A stretch of 64,000 nucleotides of DNA from JAGOPY01 sp964619555 (GTDB lineage Bacteria; Bacteroidota; Bacteroidia; Bacteroidales; JAGOPY01): assembly GCA_964619555.1 (NCBI GenBank), contig CAZUDV010000004.1:262259-326258 (forward strand), given 5' to 3'. Positions 17,338-25,318 of this stretch are shown piece after piece. The translations under genes and the position numbers were made by a program. The notes below the pieces were generated by a model. The model did not search any database. It saw only the letters and a list, made by a program, of their open reading frames with translations, and was not told where the DNA came from. Position 1 is the first letter of the stretch; each line of letters starts with the position of its first letter.

Positions 17338-20300
17338 ATGAACCCGATTATTTTAAAGGGATATAAACTGAATGTATCGCTCCTTTACATTTTAACTAGC
17401 CTGTCCTTTATAGTACCGTTCCGCTCATACGGACAAACCACGCCTGAGATGGAAATCTATCATGTTCCCGATGAACAGTTCCTGGAATATATCCGGGATT
17501 CGTTGCTCTTTGGCGGAGGCCAACTTACACAGCCTCAATTTTTTGGGAGGATGGATGGACGGGATTTGTTCAGGTCAGGAAATGATATCGGCTTTTCCAG
17601 GGGGATCATCCTTTCAAACGGCTGGGTCATGAGTACCATCAATATCGATGGGGGGGATAATAAAAGCGGTCATCAGACCAATCCCGAACGGGACAGCCTC
17701 GGACCATATAACCATATTGAACCGCTCCGGGATGCCGATATGGATTGGATGTCAGGTTATCTTCAGCAACTGGGGAAGGCCGATACGGCTGTTGACCCTA
17801 CCACCATTATGTTCAAGTTCAAGCCCTATTACAATACTATTAAGATGGATTATGTTTTCGCCTCGGAAGAATACCTGTACGATACGGATCCGGGTGGTGG
17901 CGGAGGCGGAGGCGGAGGCGGCGGAGGCGATCCGAACGATATTGACCTTACCGGTGAACCTATGGGCGATTTCATGGGGATCTTCGTAAAACGCACCCCC
18001 AGTGAGCAGACCAGCCACATGGTCGTATCGATAATCGGCACCGACTGGGGCCCGGGCATGCCTAATAAAGCACCCGTCTGTGTCAAGTATGTCAATCACG
18101 AATCCCTGGAATTTGCCTATATAACCAATAAGGATAAGAGTTTTATCTTCGACGGACTCACCGTTCCGCTGACCATTGATGTTACCTCCATGCAGGTACC
18201 GGTGAATCCATGCCAGACATACTGGATCAAAGCCGGCGTGGCCGATTTTCCGAATGGATTGAGCCAGCAGGGCTACAACCTGTCTTACCTGGCTAATTCA
18301 GCCCTCTTCCTGGAGGCTATGAGCCTTATGAGTGGCTACGGACTGGAATGGTCGTTGGAACACTCATTCGATAACCCGGATTTTGTAGCCGATACCGCTA
18401 TTGTTGAGGGGGGATGTTCCAATATCGTCCTGACCCTTCGGACCAATGTTGTTCCGATTGATACGGTTTATGTCAGGTTAAGGGTGAGTAATGCCGATTT
18501 GGCCGAATATACGATTAACCCTCCTCTTTATCTCGACTCCCTGATGGTTATCCCGGAATCTGTGACGGAAGTGCATTATACCATTTCGGCCATTGATGAT
18601 GATATAAACGAAGGGACCGGCGGTAAGGAAAAGTGGAGCATCCGTTACCAGATGGACCCCTGCGATGTCCCGACACCCGATACCAGCGGATTCGGAACAT
18701 CTACCCAGGGGTATTCAGGGGAGATCAGGATCAATGTAATGGATTATAATCCTTACAATAACCCGACCAAGACCTATGGCCCCACTCCGGCCAACATCTT
18801 TCATTGTGGAAACGATATTACTGTGACTGTCACGGATGTCTCTACAGGAGGTATTCCCCCGCATACCTACGTCTGGTCGCATCCGGTCGTTCCCCAGCTG
18901 GGTGTGGGCGATAATTTCACGACACCGATCTCAGACAGTCCCGACTATGTTTATGTTACGGTGACTGACCGATGTTCAGGGAAACCCGGTTACATTGCCG
19001 GAAAAGATACGGTGATCATATACAGTCAGCTGGAGGTTCAGGGAAGCCCGAGCCAGCAGCTATGCGAAGAAGGTGAACTGGTCATAAGTGTGCAGAGCAC
19101 CAATGTGGGCAGCGATTACACCAATGTCTGGTATTTTGAAGGCAACCCTGTTGTACCGGCAGCCACCGGGCCGACATATACCGTTACCTGGGACGAGTAC
19201 GGTTACCTGGCTCCCGGGGATCTGCATTTCTCCTGCCATGTGACCGATTTTTGCGGCAATACAGCTACCGACGAAATCCTGGTCACTTTTTACGCAATCG
19301 CGGAAATCACCGGACCATCCCTGATCTGTATCGGCGACGAGATTGAGCTTACCTGTACCGATGCGCAGACTTACCGCTGGTACCGGCAGGATAATCCTTC
19401 CCTGACCCTGGGAAACAATCAGATACTGCATTATACCCCGCCTGCACCAGGAATGCACAACATTTGCGTGGAGATATTGAATAATTGCGGGGAGACTGTC
19501 AATACCTGCTATCAGTTTGAGGTTTCACAGCTTACCTGCGCCGTCATGCTGGATAACGGCACTGACTTCAGCGTTTGCCCGAATGTACCGTTCACCCTTT
19601 CGGAGATCAATGCCTATGATGGCTGGACCTGGAGTTGGTTTGATGATGGCACGAACCATAATGCTATCGGGCAGACCATTTCTTTGTCACTGAGCGATGC
19701 CGGAGTTCACCCGGTACAGGTGATCGCGTATAATATACATGGTTGCTATGATACCCTTTCTTTCAATATCACGGTATTCCCTTATGCACAACTTGTGGCA
19801 ACCACTGAATATTCCTCGGTATGCGTGGATTATCCGACTGAACTGAATTGCGTTCCTAACGGCCCGGTAACTCCCGCATCCTATTTCTGGACGGCAACAC
19901 CTCCTGATCCCACTTTGGTCAGTCCGAATATACAAAACCCGGTGGTGAGGCCACAGGAAACTACGACATACCAGTGCAGGATCCTTGATAATCACGGCTG
20001 TTATGACTCCACATCGGTGACAGTCATTGTCAGGCCACGGCCGGCAGGCATCATTGTCGGGGCTCCTTCCTCAGCCTGTACCGACAAGCAGGTACAACTC
20101 AGCTTTGCAGAGATTATTTCCCCTCAGTCCGGAGCTACCTATTATTGGACCTTTGACGGCGCCACCCCGAATTTCAGCACTTCGAAAACCCCGACCGTGA
20201 TGTGGTCCACAGCCGGGCAAAAGAATATCCAGCTTACCATCAGCGAAACCGGTTGCGAGGAAACATTCGAACTGCAGTATACCGTGCATCCCGATCCCAT

Positions 20301-21087
20301 GGCCCTGTTCAGTGCATCTGACAATACCGGTTGCCAGCCGATTGAAGTGAGTTTTACCAATAATTCTCAGAACCTCCAAAGCCCTTCTTATACCTGGGAT
20401 TTTGGCGATGGCACGACATCCACGGAAACCAATCCTACGCATCTTTACGAAGTTCCGGGAGATTATAGTGTCACTTTGACGGTAACGAATCAGACCGGAT
20501 GCACCAATACCATGACCATAAATGATCTCGTGGAAGTGTATGCTGTGCCTGTGGCAGATTTCAGTGCTGAACCTCAGGCAGCTACCATCGACAACCCTAC
20601 GATACGGTTCACCGAGGAGATCGATATTCCATATGCTATCATCAACTGGGATTTTGGCGACGGGGCGACCAATTCGGGGGATGCCAATCCGCGGCATACA
20701 TACGGGGCTCCGGGATCATACTATGTGGTGATGTATACCGAAACAGAGCATGGCTGCTGGGACAGGGACACCCTTGAAGTGGGTATCCTGGAGGATATCA
20801 AGATCTACGTGCCGAATGCTTTTTCTCCAAACGGGGATGGAATGAACGATTGTTTCTCCGTCGGGGGAACCACGGGAGATATCATCGATGCATTCAGGGT
20901 GATCATTTACAGTCGATGGGGCCAGCAGGTCTATGATGCCCCCGTGACGGATCCTTACTGTGTATGGGATGGGCGGGATATGAGCGGCAATTATGTTTCA
21001 GACGACAGTTATATCTTCAGGATCTTCGGCAAAGACTTCCGGGGAGCCAAGAAAGTCTATGAGGGAGTGGTGACGCTGGTCAAATGA
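17338..21087 (+). CDS. Choice-of-anchor-L, PKD-rich T9SS type B surface protein
   Basis: A 1249-residue secreted protein. A signal peptide (to about residue 33) precedes a choice-of-anchor L domain (about 40-310: FGRMDGRDLFRSGNDIGFSRGIILSNG, quoted in part, then MDYVFASEEY). Several Ig/PKD-like beta-sandwiches cover about 480-1140. Two are clear PKD modules with YTWDFGDGTTSTETNPTHLY and INWDFGDGATNSGDANPRHTY. The last about 95 residues (YVPNAFSPNGDGMNDCF ... IIYSRWGQQVYD ... YIFRIFGKD) are the gliding-motility-associated C-terminal domain, i.e. a type B T9SS signal. A 12-glycine run (about residues 184-195), encoded by GGCGGA hexamers, interrupts the anchor-L domain. Likely role: long surface adhesin or gliding-related filament. 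A TATTTTTG -7 word at 17245-17252 may be its promoter. Confidence 0.9.
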   Translation: MNPIILKGYKLNVSLLYILTSLSFIVPFRSYGQTTPEMEIYHVPDEQFLEYIRDSLLFGGGQLTQPQFFGRMDGRDLFRSGNDIGFSRGIILSNGWVMSTINIDGGDNKSGHQTNPERDSLGPYNHIEPLRDADMDWMSGYLQQLGKADTAVDPTTIMFKFKPYYNTIKMDYVFASEEYLYDTDPGGGGGGGGGGGGDPNDIDLTGEPMGDFMGIFVKRTPSEQTSHMVVSIIGTDWGPGMPNKAPVCVKYVNHESLEFAYITNKDKSFIFDGLTVPLTIDVTSMQVPVNPCQTYWIKAGVADFPNGLSQQGYNLSYLANSALFLEAMSLMSGYGLEWSLEHSFDNPDFVADTAIVEGGCSNIVLTLRTNVVPIDTVYVRLRVSNADLAEYTINPPLYLDSLMVIPESVTEVHYTISAIDDDINEGTGGKEKWSIRYQMDPCDVPTPDTSGFGTSTQGYSGEIRINVMDYNPYNNPTKTYGPTPANIFHCGNDITVTVTDVSTGGIPPHTYVWSHPVVPQLGVGDNFTTPISDSPDYVYVTVTDRCSGKPGYIAGKDTVIIYSQLEVQGSPSQQLCEEGELVISVQSTNVGSDYTNVWYFEGNPVVPAATGPTYTVTWDEYGYLAPGDLHFSCHVTDFCGNTATDEILVTFYAIAEITGPSLICIGDEIELTCTDAQTYRWYRQDNPSLTLGNNQILHYTPPAPGMHNICVEILNNCGETVNTCYQFEVSQLTCAVMLDNGTDFSVCPNVPFTLSEINAYDGWTWSWFDDGTNHNAIGQTISLSLSDAGVHPVQVIAYNIHGCYDTLSFNITVFPYAQLVATTEYSSVCVDYPTELNCVPNGPVTPASYFWTATPPDPTLVSPNIQNPVVRPQETTTYQCRILDNHGCYDSTSVTVIVRPRPAGIIVGAPSSACTDKQVQLSFAEIISPQSGATYYWTFDGATPNFSTSKTPTVMWSTAGQKNIQLTISETGCEETFELQYTVHPDPMALFSASDNTGCQPIEVSFTNNSQNLQSPSYTWDFGDGTTSTETNPTHLYEVPGDYSVTLTVTNQTGCTNTMTINDLVEVYAVPVADFSAEPQAATIDNPTIRFTEEIDIPYAIINWDFGDGATNSGDANPRHTYGAPGSYYVVMYTETEHGCWDRDTLEVGILEDIKIYVPNAFSPNGDGMNDCFSVGGTTGDIIDAFRVIIYSRWGQQVYDAPVTDPYCVWDGRDMSGNYVSDDSYIFRIFGKDFRGAKKVYEGVVTLVK

Positions 21088-21088
21088 T

Positions 21089-21130
21089 CAGGTGACCTCA
21101 CAGGTAACCTCACAGGTGACCTCACAGGTC
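21089..21130. repeat. R1 12-bp repeat, locus 4
   Basis: Three ACCTCACAGGT units (21095-21105, 21107-21117, 21119-21129) joined by A or G, preceded by a partial unit. It begins one base after the TGA stop of the T9SS type B gene. Confidence 0.9.
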
Positions 21131-21177
21131 CATTACTTCAGTTCACCCTCCGCATTCTTCACTTCACCAGAATCTGG

Positions 21178-21208
21178 TTTCCTGCCTCTACAGGGCGATA
21201 TACCTTTG
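21178..21208 (+). promoter_or_regulatory. Promoter for the 21240 gene
   Basis: -7 box TACCTTTG (21201-21208) is an exact TANNTTTG match. TTTC at 21178-21181, 19 bases upstream, resembles the -33 TTTG. Start of transcription near 21215, 25 bases before the ATG. Confidence 0.5.
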
Positions 21209-21239
21209 TTTCATTAACGAACCTATAAAACTTACGAAA

Positions 21240-21590
21240 ATGAAAACAACAATCGCAACCGCCGCCCTGATGGTCCTGATGACCGCCGCAAGTTTAACTG
21301 CTGCTCCTGACACGACCAGCACCAGAATTTCCAAAGATCTTGCTTTCGAAGCCACTGTTAACCTCCAGGTTGACAACATCATCGAGTTCCGGGTTGCCAA
21401 ACCTGCCGGGGATGTGGTCATACTGAAAATCTATGGCGAGCACAACAACAAGATTTATCAGAGAAAATTACGCAAAGAGGCAGGTCTTGAACTGAACTGC
21501 GACATGACCAAATACGGCAAAGGCAATTACACTGCCGTTATCGAAAGGAATGGCGTGGAAGTGCTCCGCAAAGCTATCACTCTTAAGTAA
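21240..21590 (+). CDS. Small secreted protein of unknown function
   Basis: 116 residues with a signal peptide (MKTTIATAALMVLMTAASLTA). The mature part of about 95 residues is a compact beta-rich domain (IIEFRVAKPAGDVVILKIYGEH, quoted in part, then YTAVIERNGVEVLRKAITLK). The last 60 residues resemble the topology of a T9SS type A sorting domain or a DUF3244-like Ig fold (G-N-Y...I...G...L-K-I-T-L-K ending). If so, it would be a nearly stand-alone sorting domain. I do not recognise a specific family. It is 103 bases upstream of the LytS operon and has its own promoter. Confidence 0.7.
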   Translation: MKTTIATAALMVLMTAASLTAAPDTTSTRISKDLAFEATVNLQVDNIIEFRVAKPAGDVVILKIYGEHNNKIYQRKLRKEAGLELNCDMTKYGKGNYTAVIERNGVEVLRKAITLK

Positions 21591-21620
21591 AATAACCGTG
21601 AAACAGCTTCTCGCACGTTC

Positions 21621-21650
21621 TTTCTCATGTTGAAAATTTGCCTACTTTTG
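21621..21650 (+). promoter_or_regulatory. Promoter for the LytS/LytTR/CBM20 operon
   Basis: TACTTTTG at 21643-21650 matches TANNTTTG. TTTC at 21621-21624 is 18 bases upstream. Transcription would start near 21657, with the first gene at 21694. Confidence 0.4.
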
Positions 21651-21693
21651 AATGTAGGGAACGGAATATGCCTGCTGAATCTCCATACAAAAA

Positions 21694-22725
21694 ATGATTT
21701 CATTCATTTACAACAAATGGCCGTACCGTGTGCTGACCGGTTTTATGGCCGGCCTGCTGGTATGGCTGCTTGTGGAGGTGCTCCTGAATATCCAGTACCG
21801 GTATTTCGATCTCTTCACAAATCCGTATAATTACCTTAAATCCGCTGTTTATGGCATTATCCTGATGGAATTGATAGTGAGGATGAACCGGTGGCTTGAA
21901 AGGTGGATTTCGTGGGATCTGGATCCCGGAAGAAGGTTGTTGTTTCAAACTTTGTCCGGGTTGATGATCGCCTTCCTCGCGGTTTTTGCACTCAGAATGC
22001 TTGTGAACCTGATCTTTTTTCCATCAGGGCTGATCATCTTCTCGGATGAGGTGACCATTCTTGTGGTCACCTTTATATTCATCGTCTTCTTCAACCTGGC
22101 AGATTTCGGGTCATTTCTGAATGAAAGATACCGGAAATCGCTTGCCGAAATGGAACGCTTCCGGAAAGAAATAGCGGAGAACCAGTATGAAATGCTCAAG
22201 CTTCAACTGAATCCGCATTTTCTGTTCAACAGTTTGAATACTCTTTCATCCCTTGTTCATGATGATGCCGGCAAAGCATCCGATTTTATCCGAAGATTAT
22301 CAGAAGTATACCGATATGTCCTGGATAACCGGAACAGGGAACTGATCAGTCTTTCCGACGAAATGGAGTTCATCCGGTCATTCTGCTTTCTTCTTGAGAT
22401 AAGGTTTCAGGGCATGATCGAGTTTCAATTCGATATCATGGAAAAGGACCTGGATAAGAAGATTGCACCCATGACCTTGCAATTGCTGGTAGAAAATGCG
22501 GTCAAACATAATATTGCATCCAGCCAGAAGCCTCTTCTGATCCGGATTCATTCGCAAAACCGTGAAATCGCCGTTACCAATAATCTTCAACTCAAACCTA
22601 ATCCACCCACAGGGAGTGGAATGGGTTTAAAAAACATAAGCAGTCGTTATGCGTTCCTGACGACAAGGAAAGTAGAAATAACGGATAATAGTGATACTTT
22701 CGAGGTCAGGATACCTTTAATATGA
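21694..22725 (+). CDS. LytS-type sensor histidine kinase
   Basis: A 343-residue kinase of the His_kinase (PF06580) class. Four hydrophobic helices at about residues 10-135 form a membrane module with short loops and no obvious extracytoplasmic sensor domain. A linker coiled coil follows (EMERFRKEIAENQYEMLKLQ). The phosphorylation motif LQLNPHFLFNSLNTLSSL has its His near residue 175. The ATP-binding half has an N-box (LLVENAVKHNI) and a glycine-rich GSGMGLKNISSRY. The cognate regulator starts 4 bases after its stop. Confidence 0.92.
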   Translation: MISFIYNKWPYRVLTGFMAGLLVWLLVEVLLNIQYRYFDLFTNPYNYLKSAVYGIILMELIVRMNRWLERWISWDLDPGRRLLFQTLSGLMIAFLAVFALRMLVNLIFFPSGLIIFSDEVTILVVTFIFIVFFNLADFGSFLNERYRKSLAEMERFRKEIAENQYEMLKLQLNPHFLFNSLNTLSSLVHDDAGKASDFIRRLSEVYRYVLDNRNRELISLSDEMEFIRSFCFLLEIRFQGMIEFQFDIMEKDLDKKIAPMTLQLLVENAVKHNIASSQKPLLIRIHSQNREIAVTNNLQLKPNPPTGSGMGLKNISSRYAFLTTRKVEITDNSDTFEVRIPLI

Positions 22726-22729
22726 TGTT

Positions 22730-23509
22730 ATGAAAATTTTGATCATTGAGGATGAACCATTCGCCCGGGCGGAACTCATCAGGCTTCTTAAAAGCACCGG
22801 CATGGACTTTGAAATACTGGATCAACTGGATTCAGTGGAGGAAAGTGTGAAATGGCTGCGAAACCACCCGTCTCCCGAATTGATATTCCTTGATATCCAA
22901 CTGGCCGATGGGTTGAGTTTCGAGATCTTCCGCCAGGTATCCATCACTACCCCGGTTATTTTTACAACTGCCTTTGATGAATATGCCATCAGGGCATTTG
23001 AATTAAATAGCATCGATTATCTCCTGAAACCAATCAAGCCGGAGTCCCTGGCGCATGCGCTGGGTAAGCTGGAGCAGATGAAGAAGGCTTTCAAGTCTGA
23101 TCATTCTTCCGGTCAGCCGGTTATCGATAATTCCAGACTGGAAAACCTCCTGAAACTGATCAACCGGGACTATAAAACCAGGATCCTGTTGAAAGTGGGG
23201 GATCAGTTACGGTCTGTTGAGATGCAGGATGTGGCTTATTTCCTTGCGGAGGATGATGTGGTTTTTGCGATAGTGAAAGATAAGAAAAGGTATATTGTTG
23301 ATTATACTCTAAATCAACTTGAAACCCAGCTTGATCCCGCTTATTTTTTCAGAATTACCAGGGGTTGCATTACACAGTTCTCTTCGGTCAGAAAAGTTGG
23401 CAAATATTTCAACAGCCGCCTGGCCGTGGAATTGGACCCTCCCCTTGAGGAAAAGCTCCTGGTCAGCCGGGTTAATGTGCCTGATTTTCTTAAATGGCTT
23501 GACCGATGA
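22730..23509 (+). CDS. LytTR family response regulator
   Basis: 259 residues. The receiver domain (1-120) has acidic pocket residues E7/D8, phospho-acceptor D55 in IFLDIQLADG, T about 83 and K in YLLKPI. A linker of about 25 residues leads to a LytTR DNA-binding domain (about 155-257; VAYFLAEDDVVFAIV, YFFRITRGCIT, LVSRVNVPDFLKWL). It pairs with the LytS kinase immediately upstream. Its stop overlaps the start of the lipoprotein gene by four bases (ATGA), so the three genes form one translationally coupled operon. Confidence 0.93.
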   Translation: MKILIIEDEPFARAELIRLLKSTGMDFEILDQLDSVEESVKWLRNHPSPELIFLDIQLADGLSFEIFRQVSITTPVIFTTAFDEYAIRAFELNSIDYLLKPIKPESLAHALGKLEQMKKAFKSDHSSGQPVIDNSRLENLLKLINRDYKTRILLKVGDQLRSVEMQDVAYFLAEDDVVFAIVKDKKRYIVDYTLNQLETQLDPAYFFRITRGCITQFSSVRKVGKYFNSRLAVELDPPLEEKLLVSRVNVPDFLKWLDR

Positions 23510-24201
23510 GAATTCAATTAAATATCTTCCTGTATATTTCCACTTTACTAATGGTTCTGTTACTGTCAGGCTGTTACGATATGACTGTCCGGATAAAGAC
23601 GTTGCCGGCTAATACCCCGCCAAGCGACCAGATTTATATTTCCGGGAATTTCAACAATTGGGATCCCGGCGATCCGGCCTACATCATGCGCCTGAACGAG
23701 GATTCGGTATATGAGGTTAAGCTTCCCAGGGGGGTCGGTGAAGTGGAGTACAAATTCACCCGGGGTGACTGGAGTACGGTCGAAAAAGATATCTGCGGCT
23801 ATGAGACCAATAACCGGTTATCGGTTTATGGAAGAGACAAAATAGTATATGAACATATCCTGAGCTGGAATGATTTGCCCAAGCTACAATGCCCAAAGTT
23901 CACCATCGTCATAGATTCATTGCCATCCAATACACCTGAAGAGGCGGCTCTTTACATTGCCGGTAATTTCAATGGCTGGGATCCGGGCAATCGTCACTGG
24001 ATGTTCGATAAAGGGGCGGATGGAAGGTATTATATTGAAATTCCCCGCCCTGATCATGACGTGATAGAGTATAAAGTTACCCGTGGAAACTGGTGGAAGG
24101 TGGAGGTCCGTCCTGACGGTAATGAAACGGATAACAGGATATTCAGGGGAGAGCAAGGGGAGACGGTCCATATTGTCATAAGGCGATGGAAGGACCTGTG
24201 A
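23506..24201 (+). CDS. Lipoprotein with two CBM20/CBM48-like starch-binding domains
   Basis: 231 residues. The N-terminus has a lipoprotein signal peptide with lipobox LSGC (Cys about 23). Two tandem copies of a glycan-binding fold follow (about 28-120 and 130-228). Each opens with a beta-strand plus LPxNTP and then YI(S/A)GNFNxWDPG, which is the CBM20/AMPK-glycogen-binding pattern. Each continues with YEVKLPR/YYIEIPR, EYKFTRGDW/EYKVTRGNW and N(N/D)R. It is likely anchored in a membrane and binds alpha-glucan or a similar sugar. Its place as the last gene of a LytS/LytTR operon suggests an accessory sensor or a regulated product. The TGA stop is contributed by R1 locus 5. Confidence 0.85.
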   Translation: MRIQLNIFLYISTLLMVLLLSGCYDMTVRIKTLPANTPPSDQIYISGNFNNWDPGDPAYIMRLNEDSVYEVKLPRGVGEVEYKFTRGDWSTVEKDICGYETNNRLSVYGRDKIVYEHILSWNDLPKLQCPKFTIVIDSLPSNTPEEAALYIAGNFNGWDPGNRHWMFDKGADGRYYIEIPRPDHDVIEYKVTRGNWWKVEVRPDGNETDNRIFRGEQGETVHIVIRRWKDL

Positions 24202-24229
24202 GGTCACCTGTGAGGTCACCTGTGAGGTT
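24194..24229. repeat. R1 12-bp repeat, locus 5, shared by two convergent gene ends
   Basis: Three ACCTGTGAGGT units separated by C. The plus-strand lipoprotein gene stops at TGA 24199-24201 inside it. The minus-strand SDR gene stops at TGA 24216-24218, also inside it, with its last residues (EPHR) encoded by repeat sequence. Confidence 0.92.
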
Positions 24230-25220
24230 CGACAGGACCGATTCTTCTTATCAACTCTTCGGACATTTCCCAAAGCTTTTTACCATTTTCCTCAGCAGCG
24301 GCCTTTTCGTCGATAGATTTGCGGGTCATACGGAATAGGTAATCAAATGGTTTTCCTTCCATATCCCTGGAGCAGGCAAGATATAAAACAGGTTCAGCAG
24401 CTTTTTCAGGGGATTTGAAGAAGATTGCAAAAACTAGCTTCATCAATGGTTGAAAAATCCCGGGTGCCTCCCGTGCAATACCAGAATTAACAGGCCCCGG
24501 GCAGAGAGCAAAAACCGATAACGGCGATTTCCCATTGACTTGGATCCTGCGTGACAGTTCACGGATATATGTGGTGAGCAGCAATTTGTAATATCCGTAA
24601 TATTCCACGGTTTTTTGCATTCCATATTCCTTGAACACCCCAAATCCTTCCCAGTCGTACTTTTGCGGATGCCGATGGCTTTCCGAAGATACCACCACTA
24701 TCCGGGAAATTGAACTTCCATCCTGCCGGAAACAATTCCCTTCGATCAACCCATTCAGCAGGATGAACTTAGAAAGATAATTCACCACGAACATTTCCTC
24801 GAGACCCTGTTTGGTTTTCCTGCTTTGCCGGGGGACCATGGCCGCATTGACGATCACGATATCCAGCGGGGCAAATTGTGCTTTGACTGTCCTGATCAGT
24901 TGTTCCACCGATTCCATATCGCTGTAGTCGACCCGGACCATTTCCACATTCTGGTTTCCGGTTTTTCTCTTGACTGCTTCACCTTTATCAGGTATTCCAC
25001 TCCGACAGGCCATGATCACTTTAGCACCCCTGGCAGCAACCTGCCTGGCTACAGCAAATCCAAGACCTGAACTGGCACCGTCAATAAAAACCGTTTTACC
25101 GTCAAGTCTTTCACTTTCTGACAAGCAGCCAGCTTTGACCTGTTTTTTAAATATGGCGCTGATACCTTCCAGGGTAGCAGCAAAAGGATTTTTGTAGTTG
25201 GGTGTTTTTTTTGCCGACAT
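24216..25220 (-). CDS. Short-chain dehydrogenase/reductase (retinol dehydrogenase/WWOX-like)
   Basis: A Rossmann-fold oxidoreductase. The cofactor motif GASSGLG (about residues 48-54) replaces the usual TGxxxGxG. An IVNAAMVP strand motif, catalytic Ser in VVVSSESHRHP and YxxxK within YYGYYKLL are present. The length (about 334 with start at ATG 25220) and the HR.P signature fit the WWOX/retinol-dehydrogenase-like branch that acts on lipophilic alcohols or ketones with NADP(H). A GTG at 25244 would extend the frame by eight residues but is less likely. A near-perfect dyad at 25235-25258 lies just upstream, as expected for an operator. Confidence 0.87.
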   Translation of the reverse strand: MSAKKTPNYKNPFAATLEGISAIFKKQVKAGCLSESERLDGKTVFIDGASSGLGFAVARQVAARGAKVIMACRSGIPDKGEAVKRKTGNQNVEMVRVDYSDMESVEQLIRTVKAQFAPLDIVIVNAAMVPRQSRKTKQGLEEMFVVNYLSKFILLNGLIEGNCFRQDGSSISRIVVVSSESHRHPQKYDWEGFGVFKEYGMQKTVEYYGYYKLLLTTYIRELSRRIQVNGKSPLSVFALCPGPVNSGIAREAPGIFQPLMKLVFAIFFKSPEKAAEPVLYLACSRDMEGKPFDYLFRMTRKSIDEKAAAEENGKKLWEMSEELIRRIGPVEPHR

Positions 25221-25234
25221 TTTTTTTAGAAATG

Positions 25235-25258
25235 GTACTACCACTATAGTCGTAGTAC
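25235..25258. promoter_or_regulatory. 24-bp near-perfect dyad, operator candidate
   Basis: Half-sites GTACTACCACTA and TAGTCGTAGTAC are complementary at 11 of 12 positions. The dyad lies 15-38 bases upstream of the SDR ATG (minus strand), in the 98-bp gap before the sulfotransferase gene. Size and symmetry resemble TetR or similar repressor sites. No such regulator gene is adjacent. Confidence 0.55.
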
Positions 25259-25318
25259 GAGTTTTTTATAAAACAAACAATATCAACACTATCCATCTCT
25301 GCCAAAACCCATAACCGC

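Noticed and set aside
20071..20697. 208-residue minus-strand open frame
   Set aside because: It is antisense to the PKD region of the 17338-21087 gene and lacks domain or start features.
22050..22076. AGGTGACC ... GGTCACCT inside the histidine kinase gene, resembling R1
   Set aside because: It encodes conserved membrane-helix residues of the kinase and lacks the ACCTCACAGGT unit; chance similarity.
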